Shown piece by piece: positions 1 through 13,200 of a DNA stretch of 64,000 nt. Numbering within the stretch: position 1 is the stretch's first letter; every line of letters starts with the position of its first letter. The stretch covers positions 5,860,873 through 5,924,872 of the forward strand of contig OY755173.1 of the NCBI GenBank assembly GCA_963576735.1, written 5' to 3'. A program made the translations under genes and the position numbers. The notes beneath the pieces were generated by a model. That model saw nothing but the letters and a program-made list of their open reading frames with translations. It was not told where the DNA came from and made no database searches. The stretch comes from Bedellia somnulentella. Its lineage: Eukaryota; Arthropoda; Insecta; Lepidoptera; Bedelliidae.

Positions 1-231
1 GGCGTGAAAGTTTGAGTCTTTCTTGAGATGTAGAATTGTAGACCATCGCCTTTCGAGGGATTTCAAGGACAATGTAAAGTTACATATGGTTGAGCCTATT
101 TAATATCGTATCATAATAGAAATACCGGAAATACGAAAAATAATACAGTAACCGTCGCACTGCCTCATACGAGAGGCATCTTTGCCAGGTCTACCCATCT
201 CTAAAACTCGTAAAATAAAATAACTTTTAAC

Positions 232-758
232 AAAAAGAAAACCGACTTCAGTGGGAAAAACAACCGAAAATAAATAATCTAGTACTAAAAAGTACGAAAT
301 AAGATTTTTAATTGAATATGAGTACTGATACCTTTGCAATTTCTTTATTCCACACGCGTCAGTTCAACCTACCTAAATATTAAAATTCTCTTAAATTAAT
401 TTTTGAGTCGGTGCCAGTCAAACAAAAGTGAATTCACCCTACTATCTATCTCTGATCGCCTAACGTTTTAAATGGTAATACGTACAAAAATAAATTTACC
501 CTAAGGTATCCTAAACTGTGCATGTGTATGAAGTGCGAAATACACACTTATTATTGTCAATCATCACGCAGGCTGGCACCGGCTCTCAAATTAATTAAAG
601 AGAATTTTAATATTTAGGTAGGTTGAACTGACGCGTGTGGAATAAAGAAATTGCAAAGGTATCAGTACTCATATTCAATTAAAAATCTTATTTCGTACTT
701 TTTAGTACTAGATTATTTATTTTCGGTTGTTTTTCCCACTGAAGTCGGTTTTCTTTTT
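232..758. repeat. Large inverted repeat (fold-back element), about 188-bp arms
   Basis: Bases 232-419 recur as the near-perfect reverse complement at about 570-758, with a spacer near 150 bp. The outer ends read AAAAAGAAAACCGACTTCAG and its complement; the inner ends share GTCGGTGCCAG-type sequence. The bases TTTTAA flank or abut both ends. No transposase frame is present. It lies where the next IFT81 intron should be. Open frames inside the arms are repeat artefacts. Confidence 0.85.
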
Positions 759-1031
759 AAGATATCAAGAGACGGGGGTTTTGAGGAGCTAGTCTTATAA
801 AAGCACATATATTATTTATAAAGACTCATATTTTCAGTATACATTACAACCGGCCAGTGTTTCATACATTAAAACCTTTTTTCGCAATACTTTCTGAGTG
901 GCCTGGTATGTTCAGAGGTTAAGAGGTAAACATAATAATATAAGTGCCTACGTACGTACATACACACACATAACCTTCCCTTTGGCTTAACCGTAGTCGG
1001 GTAAAATTAGCAAGAAAAATGTCCAACATAC

Positions 1032-1232
1032 TTGTGACTGCAGATCAGCGAGCGTGCCTTCGTAGGATTTCAGCGACGCAGCCAATTCGTCAACTTTTTG
1101 TGCACTAGCCTCCTTGTTGCGGCGAATGACAGTGGCCTGTTGTCTGAACGGAGCTAACTTGTCTTCCTGAGGGCCAGCTGTGGCCAACCGCTGCTGGACT
1201 AGCTGCTCTATTTCGTTGTTTACTGATGATAT
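1032..1232 (-). CDS. IFT81: IFT81 exon 7 (coiled coil)
   Basis: 67 codons from ISSVNNEIEQLVQQRL through KLAPFRQQATVIRRNKEAS to LADLQSQ; acceptor actccacag, donor TCACAA/gtatgt. It matches the family segment KLSLYRQQASIISRKKEAK. The next exon was not found between here and the left edge. Confidence 0.94.
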
Positions 1233-4200
1233 CTGTGGAGTTTAAAATGCAGTGCCGTGTAGTGCCGGCTTAGAATGTCTCTACCCCTTTCTTCCCATGG
1301 GTGTTGTCAGAGGCGACTAAGGGTGTGGGGCTTTTAAAGTTGTTTTTGGCCGTATGTTTAAGAGCAGTCCAAGTAGAGCCAGAAAAAACAAAAAGTAAAT
1401 GGTGGCATGGGGATTAATGTTCATTCAACGCTATATTCAATATTATAAAAAAACTATATAACCAACTTGGGAAACGTTATAATGGTAGTAGGTACTCATC
1501 GCAGCTTATTGAATAAAGTATTAATATGCTGTAATTGATTATGTATGCACAATTTGTTTCTTACATGAAAACTTCATGTGAGGATTATTACTAATCAATT
1601 AAGCAAACAAAAATTTTCGACACCAGCAGGAGTCAAACCTACGACCTCGGGTTGTAGAGTTGTAACAATTAGTCAGTAGATGGCGCTAAGACCAGTAAAA
1701 AAGGTGAAAAGAAACAAGCAAATATACAAATTTTCGCGCGAGTGGTCACCCGATATCATAGCTCAGTTGGCAGAGCGACGGGGGCGTATACCCGAGGTCG
1801 TAGGTTCGAGTCCTGCTGGTGTCGAACATTTTTGTCTGCTTCATTGATTATGCTGTAATTAAAATTATTAATATCTAGCAGAAATATTTAATCAGCATGT
1901 GTCATACTGGTTTATATTCCTACTTATTACGTTTCAACTCTTAAAATAACATAACCTTTACGTAACCGTATAACGATTAACGTACGTGAACGTATAACGT
2001 TTATACGTTCACGCCGTTTATCCCCGAAGGGGTTGGCAGAGGTACCAATGCTTCTGAACATCACGTGACAGCGCAACCTAGTGTCCAGGGTACCCACGTT
2101 TTGCTTACGACGTGGGTGGTTCAATAATAAATTAGTGTTAATTTCTACTAGATGAATAAGTGTCCAAAATCATATTTTTTATATTAATTTCGTTACAAAT
2201 CATTTGCTTACACTCACAATCAGCACAGTTTCTCAATAGATTCCATAGACTGAAATATTTTACCTTTTCCTGCAGAGCTACCAAATCGGACCGCGCAGGA
2301 TGTTGCTCAGCTGTTATTGTTTCGAGTATAGACACTTCTTTTTGCAGAGTTACTATCTCCTGGGGCAGTTTCTCCTTCATCAAATAGCTATTGAGCTGGA
2401 AAAAACGAAACAAATAATAATTTTACGTTACTGATGTTATCATAATTAATGGAACAGTTCCATCCATTTTTCGCAATTTTTTTTTGAAATATTAGGTATT
2501 TTGATGCACATTGACATCTCATATAACATCCTGTATTTTTTTTAATCTGCGAATTTATCTACTGTATTGCCTTCCTACTAAATTAAATTCAAAAGAAAAT
2601 ACTCTATAGTTTTTTACTTTACTTACGACGTTATACCAGTAGGTAAACTACATCAAACTTTGCTTAAAACGAACTGTTTGAATTAAAGAACACTAAAGAA
2701 GAAAAACGAAGACATTGACTTCTCTATAGTAATATTTAAAATTCGTAAACTAATAACAAACCTTGGGCTAAAAATGTAACCCAATGGGTTCCTAGTTACG
2801 GCCGCCGGCGCAGAGGCAGACCAAGAAGGAGATGGCGGGATGACCTGGACTCATTTCGAAAAGATTGGAGAGAGCAGGCCCAAAGCAGGGATGAATGAAA
2901 AATCCAGGGAGAGACCTTTGCCCAGCAGTGGGACACAATAGGTTCATAAAAAAAAAAAACAAACCTGTACTTCTTCCTGAAGATGCTTAAATACATCTCG
3001 GACGGTTTTAGGTGTAGCGCTCTGTCCGTGTATCACGTTCAAATATCGTTTGAGTTGCTCCGAGGCTGTGTTTAGTAAACTTTGCTGAGTTTCATACTAG
3101 AATACAAAACAACTCATCGGTTCAAACAAATAATTTATCAATATACGAAAGAGATAATCTTGAGTTAAAATAACATTTTAAAATACTCTGGCTGCTCCTT
3201 TTTAGGGATTTATCGTCATGAATATATGCATTCAGCTAAAGTAAGCCTTTACTTACGGCTATAAATATAATATCAACATAATCTAAGAAGTGGTGGTATA
3301 CGTATCAAACTAATTCTCAACCGCTTTTGTAACATAAGGCATCGTTGATGAGGTTCAATCACTTCAAAAGCCCTTAGCGGTTTTTTTTTATACGGCAGCC
3401 ATTGCAAAAGGCGAGCTACTGTCAATAAAAGAATTAGACAATACTCGGAATATTCATTTTAATATTCAGTAAAGGTGATATCAGACGGTTCATTTTTTGT
3501 TCATTTTCATCCTTCATTCGGTACATTTCACTCGAAATGAAATATCTGAACAAAAAATGAAAAACGAGTGCCGAATGAATTCATTAGTGAACCGATCCAA
3601 CAGTGTTGGATATTGGCATCCGGTATCTTTCATTCCCACTCCAAATGAACGAGAAATGAACGGTCTGAACACTGAGAGAACGTTCATTCGGATTCGGCCA
3701 TTTTTTTTCGAGTCCTGTAGCCGACGGACGTTGTCGAGGAAGTTATATTTTTTTCTGTGTGTTATAATATTGTTTTCATGCGGCAAAATGGTGTTCAAGT
3801 GGAACGATCAAAATGCATTACTTTTTTTGGAGAACTTTAAAAATTATCATTGCTTTGGAACCACAAAATTGATGAATACAAAGACTGAACAATGGGGGCA
3901 AACTCTATAAAATCTCTAATTAGTGATTTAAACTTAGAGATTACTGAAGAAGATATTAAACATAAAATAAAAACGAAACTTATTCCAAGACGTACGACTT
4001 CATTCGATGACATATTTAAAAGATAGAACAATGAATGTTCATTTCTGTATCATTTCGTCTAAGCCGTGTGAACATAGAATGAAAAAAAAATGAAGCATTC
4101 ACTCGAGTGAACAATCATTCGAGTGAACCGTCTGATATCACCTTAAATAAAAGGAAATGGTTCATCTTTGTTAGTTTTGAGGTTTAATTGTACACTATCT

Positions 4201-7200
4201 TATTTTCGTATCATTGTATTTACATATCACATATCACACTTACTTGATGCGACAACTCCTTGGCTTTTTCTTGTTCCATTCGTAAAGCTTTTCCGTAGTT
4301 CAGTAAATTATCTTTGTTTTTGAAGTCGATCAAATTAACTTGTACATTCTCCAATCTTTTAATTACTGAAATCATTTTCATTATAGGAATGTAGAAAAAA
4401 TCTGATATTATTTAAACTCGCAAACAATTAAATAAACAAAAGCAGCTTTACGCTTTCATAGAACTAAGATGAATAGCAAAAGCACCGTATTTCGAGTTTA
4501 AATCGAAATAAAGTACAAAAGTAATTTGAATGTTTTTGATCATGAAAACCTTATGTTGGGATTATTACTAATAAATAAAGAATAAATAAAGGAAAGAAAA
4601 ATGTTTTCGCGCTGGCAGCCATTGACACGGTTGCTCAATGGCAGAGCGACGACGGGGGCGTATACCCGAGGTCGCGGGTTCGATTCCCGCCTGTGTCGAA
4701 ATTTTTCTTTCCTTTATTTATTCTTTATTTATTAGTAATAATACCCACATGAGGTTTTCATGATAGAAAACATTCAAATTATGTGATAGTTAGGCATTCT
4801 CAACATTTGCATTCTATCTGAAAAGGTAGTCAAGTGGCCTTCCGAATTTGTAAATAATTCGGAGGTAGGGAACGCAAACACTACTTAAAAAAATGTAAAA
4901 AGAAACAAAGGAAAGCAGCCATTGACACGGTAGCTCAGTGGCAGAGCGATCGATGGGGGCGTATACCCGAGGTCGCGGGTTCGATTCCCGCCTGTGTCGA
5001 ATTTTTTCTTTCCTTTATTTATTCTTTATTTATTAGTATACAATAGTAATTTAACTCTATAGTTAAGTTAAATTTGATATTATTGCTTAGATAGTATCAT
5101 TAATTTATGAATATACAATTTATATTATTTTAATTTTTAGAGGCTTTTCCTCGCTTTTGGTTTTAAAAACTTTGGAATAACAAAAAGTCTATATGCAAAT
5201 AATTTTCAAAACCTGTTAGGCTGATCCATAGACTACTTTAATTTATTTATGCATATTGGTAACTAACATGTGCTTAAACTACTATACTAATTAACTAACA
5301 ATTTAAAATACATACATACATATACTCACGGCTATTAATCCCTAGAAGGGGTAGCCAGAGCTAAGGAATAAGAAATCCCTCAGCCACTTTTTGCGTGGGG
5401 AAAAGACGGTAAAATAAAGGTTGTTGGTGATGGGTCTCCAACCGCATCGCCCAAAAATCCCTTAAAAAGCCCCAATACCGTTAGTCGCCTCTTACTTACA
5501 CCCAGGAAGAAATGGGATAGTGCTATTCTAAGCCGACACTACACAGCTAATTTAAAATATTCCGGTCAATTTAGACCAAAAAACAAGGGTAAGGCTACAT
5601 TCATTCCCATCCAGCTAAAAGTTGATAGTTCATGTAAATACACTATCCAAGTAAAACATGGGGACCTGTGGGAAATAAATCTCACGTGATGTTTACAATA
5701 ATTAAAAATGAAATTTAAGTACGAGAGCAAAAAGGACATGTTTATATATTACTAGTGTACCGCCCCAGCCTCGCAAGGGTAGTGTTATTTTAACCAAAGC
5801 TTATTGTCAACCAAACTGTAACTAACCAACATAAAGAGTAAATAAACAAATTTTTATTTATTAGAAATATCTTTGCAACGTTGTAAAACGTGAAGCCATT
5901 TGAAAATAAATTACTGGATATAGTCATATTCATATATGATTTTTATCCAAAACCAAACATATTTACTTTTATTCATGGAATCATATTTTGTATAAAAGTA
6001 TGTTTCATTTCCTAGCCATAGCAAAGAAGGTTCTAAAAGTTTCTTTATAATAACATAATCAAAGAGGAAAAATCCCTAGCTCTTTTGATTGATGATACCA
6101 CTTACCAATATCTCGCTCAATCGCCATTTCTTTAATGTCATTTATAATTTCAGTGGCATTTTCCTTCTGCAAAAGTCGAGTTCTTTTGTGAACCTCTTTA
6201 AACTCATCCATGAGGTTCTGATATACGTCCAATAAATCTTGAATAGTATTATTTTGAGAGATATCGTTGGGAATATCTGGCAGTTTAAGATACCTATAAA
6301 ATTTAAAGATGTTTTTTTGACAAGTATTCATGAAGTTAAGGTGTGTGATAGAGATTAAAGAAGGTTATAGTGCTCATTCGAGTTGTTAATGAAATTATAT
6401 TAATATTGGAAATTAATTCTTATAACATAAGACAAAGATGTTGCTAGAAGACCAGCTAGTAAATAAGTGTTTATCTTTCCTCACCAATAATATTACAAGT
6501 GGTTCAAGTAAACATTTTAACCATTTGTATCGTGTCCCCGTTTTTAATTACATTTTTCCTGTATTTTGCAATAAAAAACTACACATTGTTACCAATTATA
6601 ACACACCCAATCGCCCAATCATCATGTAAAATTGTCATACATAATACTTACGCCTTTAGTTAACATTGAAATAGGCGGAGACTATCAATTAGCAACTTAA
6701 GTAATCCTGGCAAACTTCTGGCGTTAGTAAATTATAAAAATTTTCAAGTGCATAGACTAAAATAGTATGAATATAAAACAACTTCTATCAGTAACGTAAG
6801 AAAGTGAGACAATATAAAACTATTTCAATAAAGCATAAGCTGTTAAGACCATCGTATAGTCAACAGAGGCGGGGATTTATATTACATAGGTCGCTCATCA
6901 ATTACGCAATATTAAGTAACCCCTTTGTGTAAACTTGCTAGCATGACACGGAAAGTACTGAAGTCTGATCTCAGTGGCCGGAGAATGCCGGTCGGATTTG
7001 TGTGAACATATATTGCGAAGGGTATTAAATTGCTTGCAGCTCCTTCTTCAACCGGGATAAACCCTTGTTAGGGTCCGAATCAACAAGGATTTAGTTGACG
7101 TTAATAAAACATTGCTTTCGCTCTTTGAAATACTTTGAATTCCACAAAAAGGTGGCTAGAGCTTAAGATAGAGAATAGGTATTGAATTTAAGGATCAGTG

Positions 7201-10200
7201 ATGATTGTTTTACAACTGCATTTCCCGCCAATATGAGTTGGAAAGTCTTTACATTATAATGGATTGTTGAGCATGATAAATAATATCAACTCATGATACA
7301 CATAAATGTCCATTATGTAACGAGTGAGTGGCGAGCCCTTGTCATATGGTTGTAAAAATCCTAGTCATTTTGTTTGTCTTAATAAATCTTCTGCAAAACT
7401 CTTCGTTCTTTTTTAATCAAAATAGGCATAATGTTTGTTCCAGTCTTTTTTGTTGAGGCATAAAAATACTACCGCATCACTATGGAAATAATCTAATACG
7501 GAAAAACTACGTCAAGACGCACAATACAAGAGATGGCTTACTTAGCAAGATATGCTGTATTCTTCACTTGTTCTTTATTGGTGAGCAGCCAATGCAACAC
7601 ATGGTGAACGGTGCGAGCGTCTCCAGCCAGGAGTTGCGAGCGAAACTGGGCTGGCTCCAAGTTAGACGGTGGACGGTACTTCACATTTCTCAGCATTTCT
7701 AACAGTCTCACTGAGACCGTCTCAGGGTCGTCATCAGATACGTTCAACTACAAAATATGAGAGGCACAGAATGAACAATTTAAAACGGGTAAAATGAATA
7801 AAAACTGGTGGATTAAAATAGTTTAATAATAAACACTAAGCAAAAATATCATGGTAGCTCCCAGAGAAGTACAATAATGACTTATGGCAAGGGATACTAA
7901 ATAGATATCTAATATATGGTGTAGGTCCGACTCAGGATTTAGACTCAAATTTCCTGCAAAAAAGCGGTGTTCTAACTAAGCTATTAGGTTTGTTCAACTA
8001 CGATAAAAATCTTAAAAAGACTATTTTGAAATCATAGATCTTTGAATTACGCACAAGTTCATACTAAATGTATTTCTTAATGTCATGCCGATGAAGTCTC
8101 TACGGCTTAATAAAAATATAGCAGGATCAATGTGGATACAATAAACAGGCTATAAAAGAAGGGCAAGCACGAGCGCTTTTTTATCGGCACGATAACGGTT
8201 AGAATGAGATGGCAGTATACGATACTAAGTAAGTGCGTAAGAGATGGCTGCTTTATCCAGCGCGATAACTAGTTTTACTAGTTTAGAGCCGTGTTTAAAC
8301 TAGTTATCGCGTGGGATAAAGCAGCCATCTCTTACGCACTTACTTAGTATCGTATACTGCCATATCATTCTAACCGTTATCGTGTCGAAAAACTAAAACT
8401 TAACTACAGTGAACAAGTACTCGCAAGCTTTTTAGATATATATCCAGAAATGCATGAGTACAAATACATATCTACATACATACATATACTCATGGCCATA
8501 GATCCCAAAAAGGGGTAGCCAGAGCTTTAGAGCTAGAAACTCCTCAGCCACATTTGAAAGTTGGTAGGGGACAAGATGGTAGAAATAAAGTATCGTTGGT
8601 GATGGATATCCAACCGCATCACCTAAAAACCACTTCGAAAAGCTCCATACCCTTAGTCGCCTCTTACAACACCCATGGGTAGAAAGGGGTAGTGACATTC
8701 TAAGCCGGCACTTCACGGCATCAATACATAGTATAAAACAAAGTCGCTTTCGCTGTATGTCCGTATGTATGCTTAGATCTTTAGAACTACGCAACGGATT
8801 TTGATGCGGTTTTTTTTAATAGATAGAGTAATTCTTAAGGAAGGTTTGTATGTATAATAAATGCATAATATAGTAGAGAAACACTGATAAATTTAAAGAT
8901 TTCTAATGTGATGTCGTAAATAAGCACGTTTTTTGCGCTTATATTGCAAACGCTGGCTGAACCCTACGAGATAGACCAAAATAATGTACTACAGTATTGT
9001 TCACCTTAAAAAGTTCAACAAAAAAGTCCGCGATGGTATATGTCTATCTCTTAGGGATAACCCAGCATAACCATTTTTATTCTTTACTAAAAAATGGTTA
9101 TTTACGAAGTGATTTTAAACAATACAGCATTAATCCTTATCCAATTAAGTACCTTAAATAAATTGTGCATTTATTATAGATCAATATGCTTTTTACAGCA
9201 TGTAATTTAAGTGAATATTACCGAAGATATTACAAATTTAAAATGCAGGGTCGTAGTTGTTAGCGCCGGGCGGCGCGTGCCTATAAATAGCGCGTCGATG
9301 GCCGCGCTTCGCCTTACAGCACTTTATGATTTGCAGCGATCGCACGCGTTTATCGGAGCTCTCTAGCGAGGAAAATATCAAGAATTAATTAAACTGAATA
9401 GAATAAGTATCTTTTGTTGTTGATTGTCTTTTAATTTTTATTATTATTATTATATTAGTAGTATTGTAAGTACATTAGGTTAGATAGGATTAGCTTAAAA
9501 CCATATTTCTTGGTATTTCTTCCATTAAGACTTTGATTTGAATTTAGAGTTAAGACAATTTAGTATTAGGGCGAGCATTTTCAATTATTGAAAATTATAG
9601 TTAAGTTCATAGAAGAACTGAATAGAATAGGTATATTTTGTTGTTGATAATCTTTTGTTTTTAGTCGAACGAATAGTAAGTAAATATTTTTTACTCCAGC
9701 ACTAACCAAAGGGACATTCTGTAGTAGGTATATTTTGCATTGCACCCGTGCGAAGCCGGGGCGGGTCGCTAGTACAATACAAAAAAAAAGGAGTACAAAA
9801 ATGGACAAAATAGCGCCGCGGTGGAACCAACTATATACTCAAACTCAAACTATCGCGCCATATATCCACAAAGGGGTCGAAGAGGTACTAATACTTTTAA
9901 ACGGGTATTAATGTCACCCAGAGTACCCACGCACTGTGGGCAAGACAGGTCGGTATCGGATCGAAACTATATAACTTTATGAGTTTTTGTCCTAAAGTGA
10001 TGAAATTTGGTACATATATGCAGTAAGGTGTGGATATTCAAATAATGTATAATTACAAATTTAAAAAAAAAAAAAATATTTATTTTTTTTTGTTTTTTTT
10101 TATTCTTACGCAAAATAAGTGCAAACTTGATAATATACCCTCGTTATCAAGGAATATTAATTAATTTTGAACGGTGGTAAACCGCAAAAGATACCGATTT

Positions 10201-13200
10201 TCTGTTCCGTCCTTTATAACATTCTTGCTGATATTTTCCAAAACCGCAAACATCCGCAGCTGATTTTTTTTTTCTTGTGTTATAGAATAGTTAGACTATC
10301 AATTAACACAAAATGTAGCGCGTGGGGAGACGTGGGTAATAATGAAAACCTTCGACGAAAAAAATAAATCAGTGAAAAATATGGTATGTTACTTTTTAAG
10401 TACCTACTGATACATTTGTCGCTTTTTTAGAAATCAAAGACATGTATTCTAATAAACATAAAATAAGCTTTCCAAAAATGTATGATACTGCATATCTGTA
10501 GCAAATATTTCTTTCACAATATGGTTTTGAAATACGTGTACACAAAGATATAAGTTTGGTACTCCTATGTTGTATATACTTTCTACACGTCAAAAATAAT
10601 GTCATTTTGTGCAATTTTGTGAAAAAACGTAATGAATATTATATTACAATTATTAGAGAACCAAATAAAATAACCATATTAGACAAATTATGATATTCGT
10701 AAAAAGTATTTTCGATATGCTCTTGTTCTACCGTTTTCCAGTGCCACGTTTTGATTGGACATGGCACTCTCTAGCCAATCTAGGCAGGTCTATAACCGTA
10801 TTGTACGAATAAACTGTCACATTACTAGGAACAACTTAGCCTGGGTTTCCTTATGATTTTTCCCTCTCCGTTAACAATAACATATAACATAAACATAAAC
10901 GTTCACGCCGTTTATCCCCAAAGGGGTTGGCAGAGGTACCAATATTCCTGAACTCACATGGCAAGCGCCATCTAGTTTCCAGAGAAGGTACCCACGTTTT
11001 GCTTAGACAGTGTACTCACGTGATAGGGGGCAGGCCTATCGCCGTTTTGTACGAATACACTGTCACATGACTAAGTACAACTCAGCCATGTGGGTTTCCT
11101 CACGATGTTTTCCCTCACCGTTAGCAACCATGATAAATTAACCACACATATGACTTTAGAAAAGACAAATTAGTGTAGGCCCGTCCCAGGATTGGAACTC
11201 ACGCCCTCATGTTTTGGGGCGGGTGTTCTACCCACTGGACTATCATATCCGTTAACAATCATGATAAATAAACCACAAATATGACTAGAAAAGATTTTCG
11301 GATAAAAATGATGGTGTCTCCCACTTAGCTATCATGGAGGTTTACTAGTACTCAATATACACAATACCAGTACTTTATTTTCTTACATAAAAGTTAAATA
11401 ACGATACAACCAACTTTATAAATTACATGTTGTACGATGCTGTTACCAACTTATCACGGCTTACCAAAAATTCTGTATTGATCATCTTTTCTTTTTCATT
11501 AGGTACCAAAAGGGTCTTAAAATATTAATACACTCACTATTATACTCAAATAATACTATCATATACTACTAAGTTCATATTTTTTCTAACAATAGACAAG
11601 ATATATCATTCTCCGTAAACATTAAAGGCATGTTTTCAATAATCTATCGGTTAAAAAAGTAGGTAATTAAGTTAATGCATTTCGTTCTTATAAAACCCTA
11701 ATGTTGAAAAGAAATTAGTTCCGATTGAAAGATTGAGAGTTTTCAAAGCTCTAATGGGCAACGGACCAAGCTTACCGAACTTTTTATTAAAACTTAAACC
11801 ATTCAAGCAATCGGGTTTTCTTTTTACTTTGATTTCAAAAGCTTTAGGCTTGATCGCGGATCTATTTTTAGAGAACGAATATATTAAGGATTTTATTATT
11901 TTAGTTGTTTGTTGTGTTTTAATTATTTTATTAAATTGCTTCATTTTTTCGCAACTATATTAAAAATAGTCGTTCAGTACATGGGCGGAACCGTCATTGC
12001 AACTCGTTCCGACTGTAAACCCTCGCCTTCGGCCCGGGTTGACATTTGTCGAAACTCTTTGCAATGACAGCCATTCCGCAATTGTAATGAAATATACTAT
12101 TTACACCGCTAAGGAAAAGCCGTTACCTACTCAATTACATATTGTGCATATGGAGCGGTAAGTAAATTTTTGAAGTAAAGGTCGGCGATGAAAGAAAAAA
12201 GTGGTGCGGAAGGAAAGTGAAGCATTTCAAACTGACTGTCTTAAACGGAAAGTGAAGTTTTCCACTACTTTTATGATATGGGTCTGCATGTCAGCTCAAG
12301 GTGTTGGTAGAATGCTGTTCGTGAAAGGCACCGTCAACTCAGTGAAATACCAAAACATCTTATAAGAGAGCTTGCTGCCTTCTATTCTGACATTGAAACA
12401 TCAAGATAGTATCATATTCCAAAAAGATTGAGCCTCAAGTCATACTGCTGGAGCTACATCGAGATGGCTGCTTTCATAAATTATTCCGACAATGAAATGG
12501 CCATCAAACAGCCCGGATCTGTTTCCTACTTATGAACTTGAAACTGAACCTTATGGTGAAGATGAAGAAAAAACTACCTTTCCAGGTCTGAAAACAATTC
12601 GCAGGCTAAATTGACGGCTGTCTGGGAGTCATCACACATGAGGAATATGCAGAGTTGCTGGCAACCCTGCTCCGACGCATAAAGGCTGTAAATGACAGCA
12701 AAGGTGATGCCACCAAGTGGTAGATGAACTATTTTGCGTTATTTTAAGAACGGACGAGGTACTTTGCGTTATTTATTTAGAGTGTGATTATTTATCATTT
12801 AAGTTATGAAATGCAATAAATATTTTTAAATTACGTTAAAATAATAAAAAATAAAAATGATTTAGTGGCATTTCATCAACCAAATTAATTAGGTTGGAAA
12901 ACATCATTCTTCTCATTTTTCTAGATAGGCGAACAAACCAAGACGACAAACAACAAAGACGTATAAACGAATTTACTAAATATTATAATCCTGCGCCGAT
13001 AGCGCATCTTCAGGCGAAGAAAACTGTATCCCTTTGAGTGGATTTTTTTATATAAGGGGAAAAGTCACATGGAGCCAGATCAGGACAGAACGGAGGGTTA
13101 GAACTTAGAAGAGATACGTATGCTATTATCGGTGTAAAGAGTAGACCTCCCGAACATGTTATATCGAGTGATAACAAACATAAAGTATGCACCTTTTTAT

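Noticed and set aside
232..758. piggyBac-type MITE because of nearby TTAA
   Set aside because: TTAA occurs at both edges but the element ends do not look like piggyBac ends (CCC/CAC start), and the AT-rich context makes TTAA common.
1..990. Next IFT81 exon
   Set aside because: The minus frame at 1-90 is open but has no matching residues or convincing acceptor; the rest is the inverted repeat.
3497..3910. 137-codon host gene
   Set aside because: It lies entirely between the terminal repeats of the Harbinger-like element and changes frame before its natural end.
4624..4998. Functional tRNA genes
   Set aside because: Acceptor and T stems are good, but the anticodon stem cannot form five pairs and the units always lie in the same repeat, so they are repeat-borne relics.
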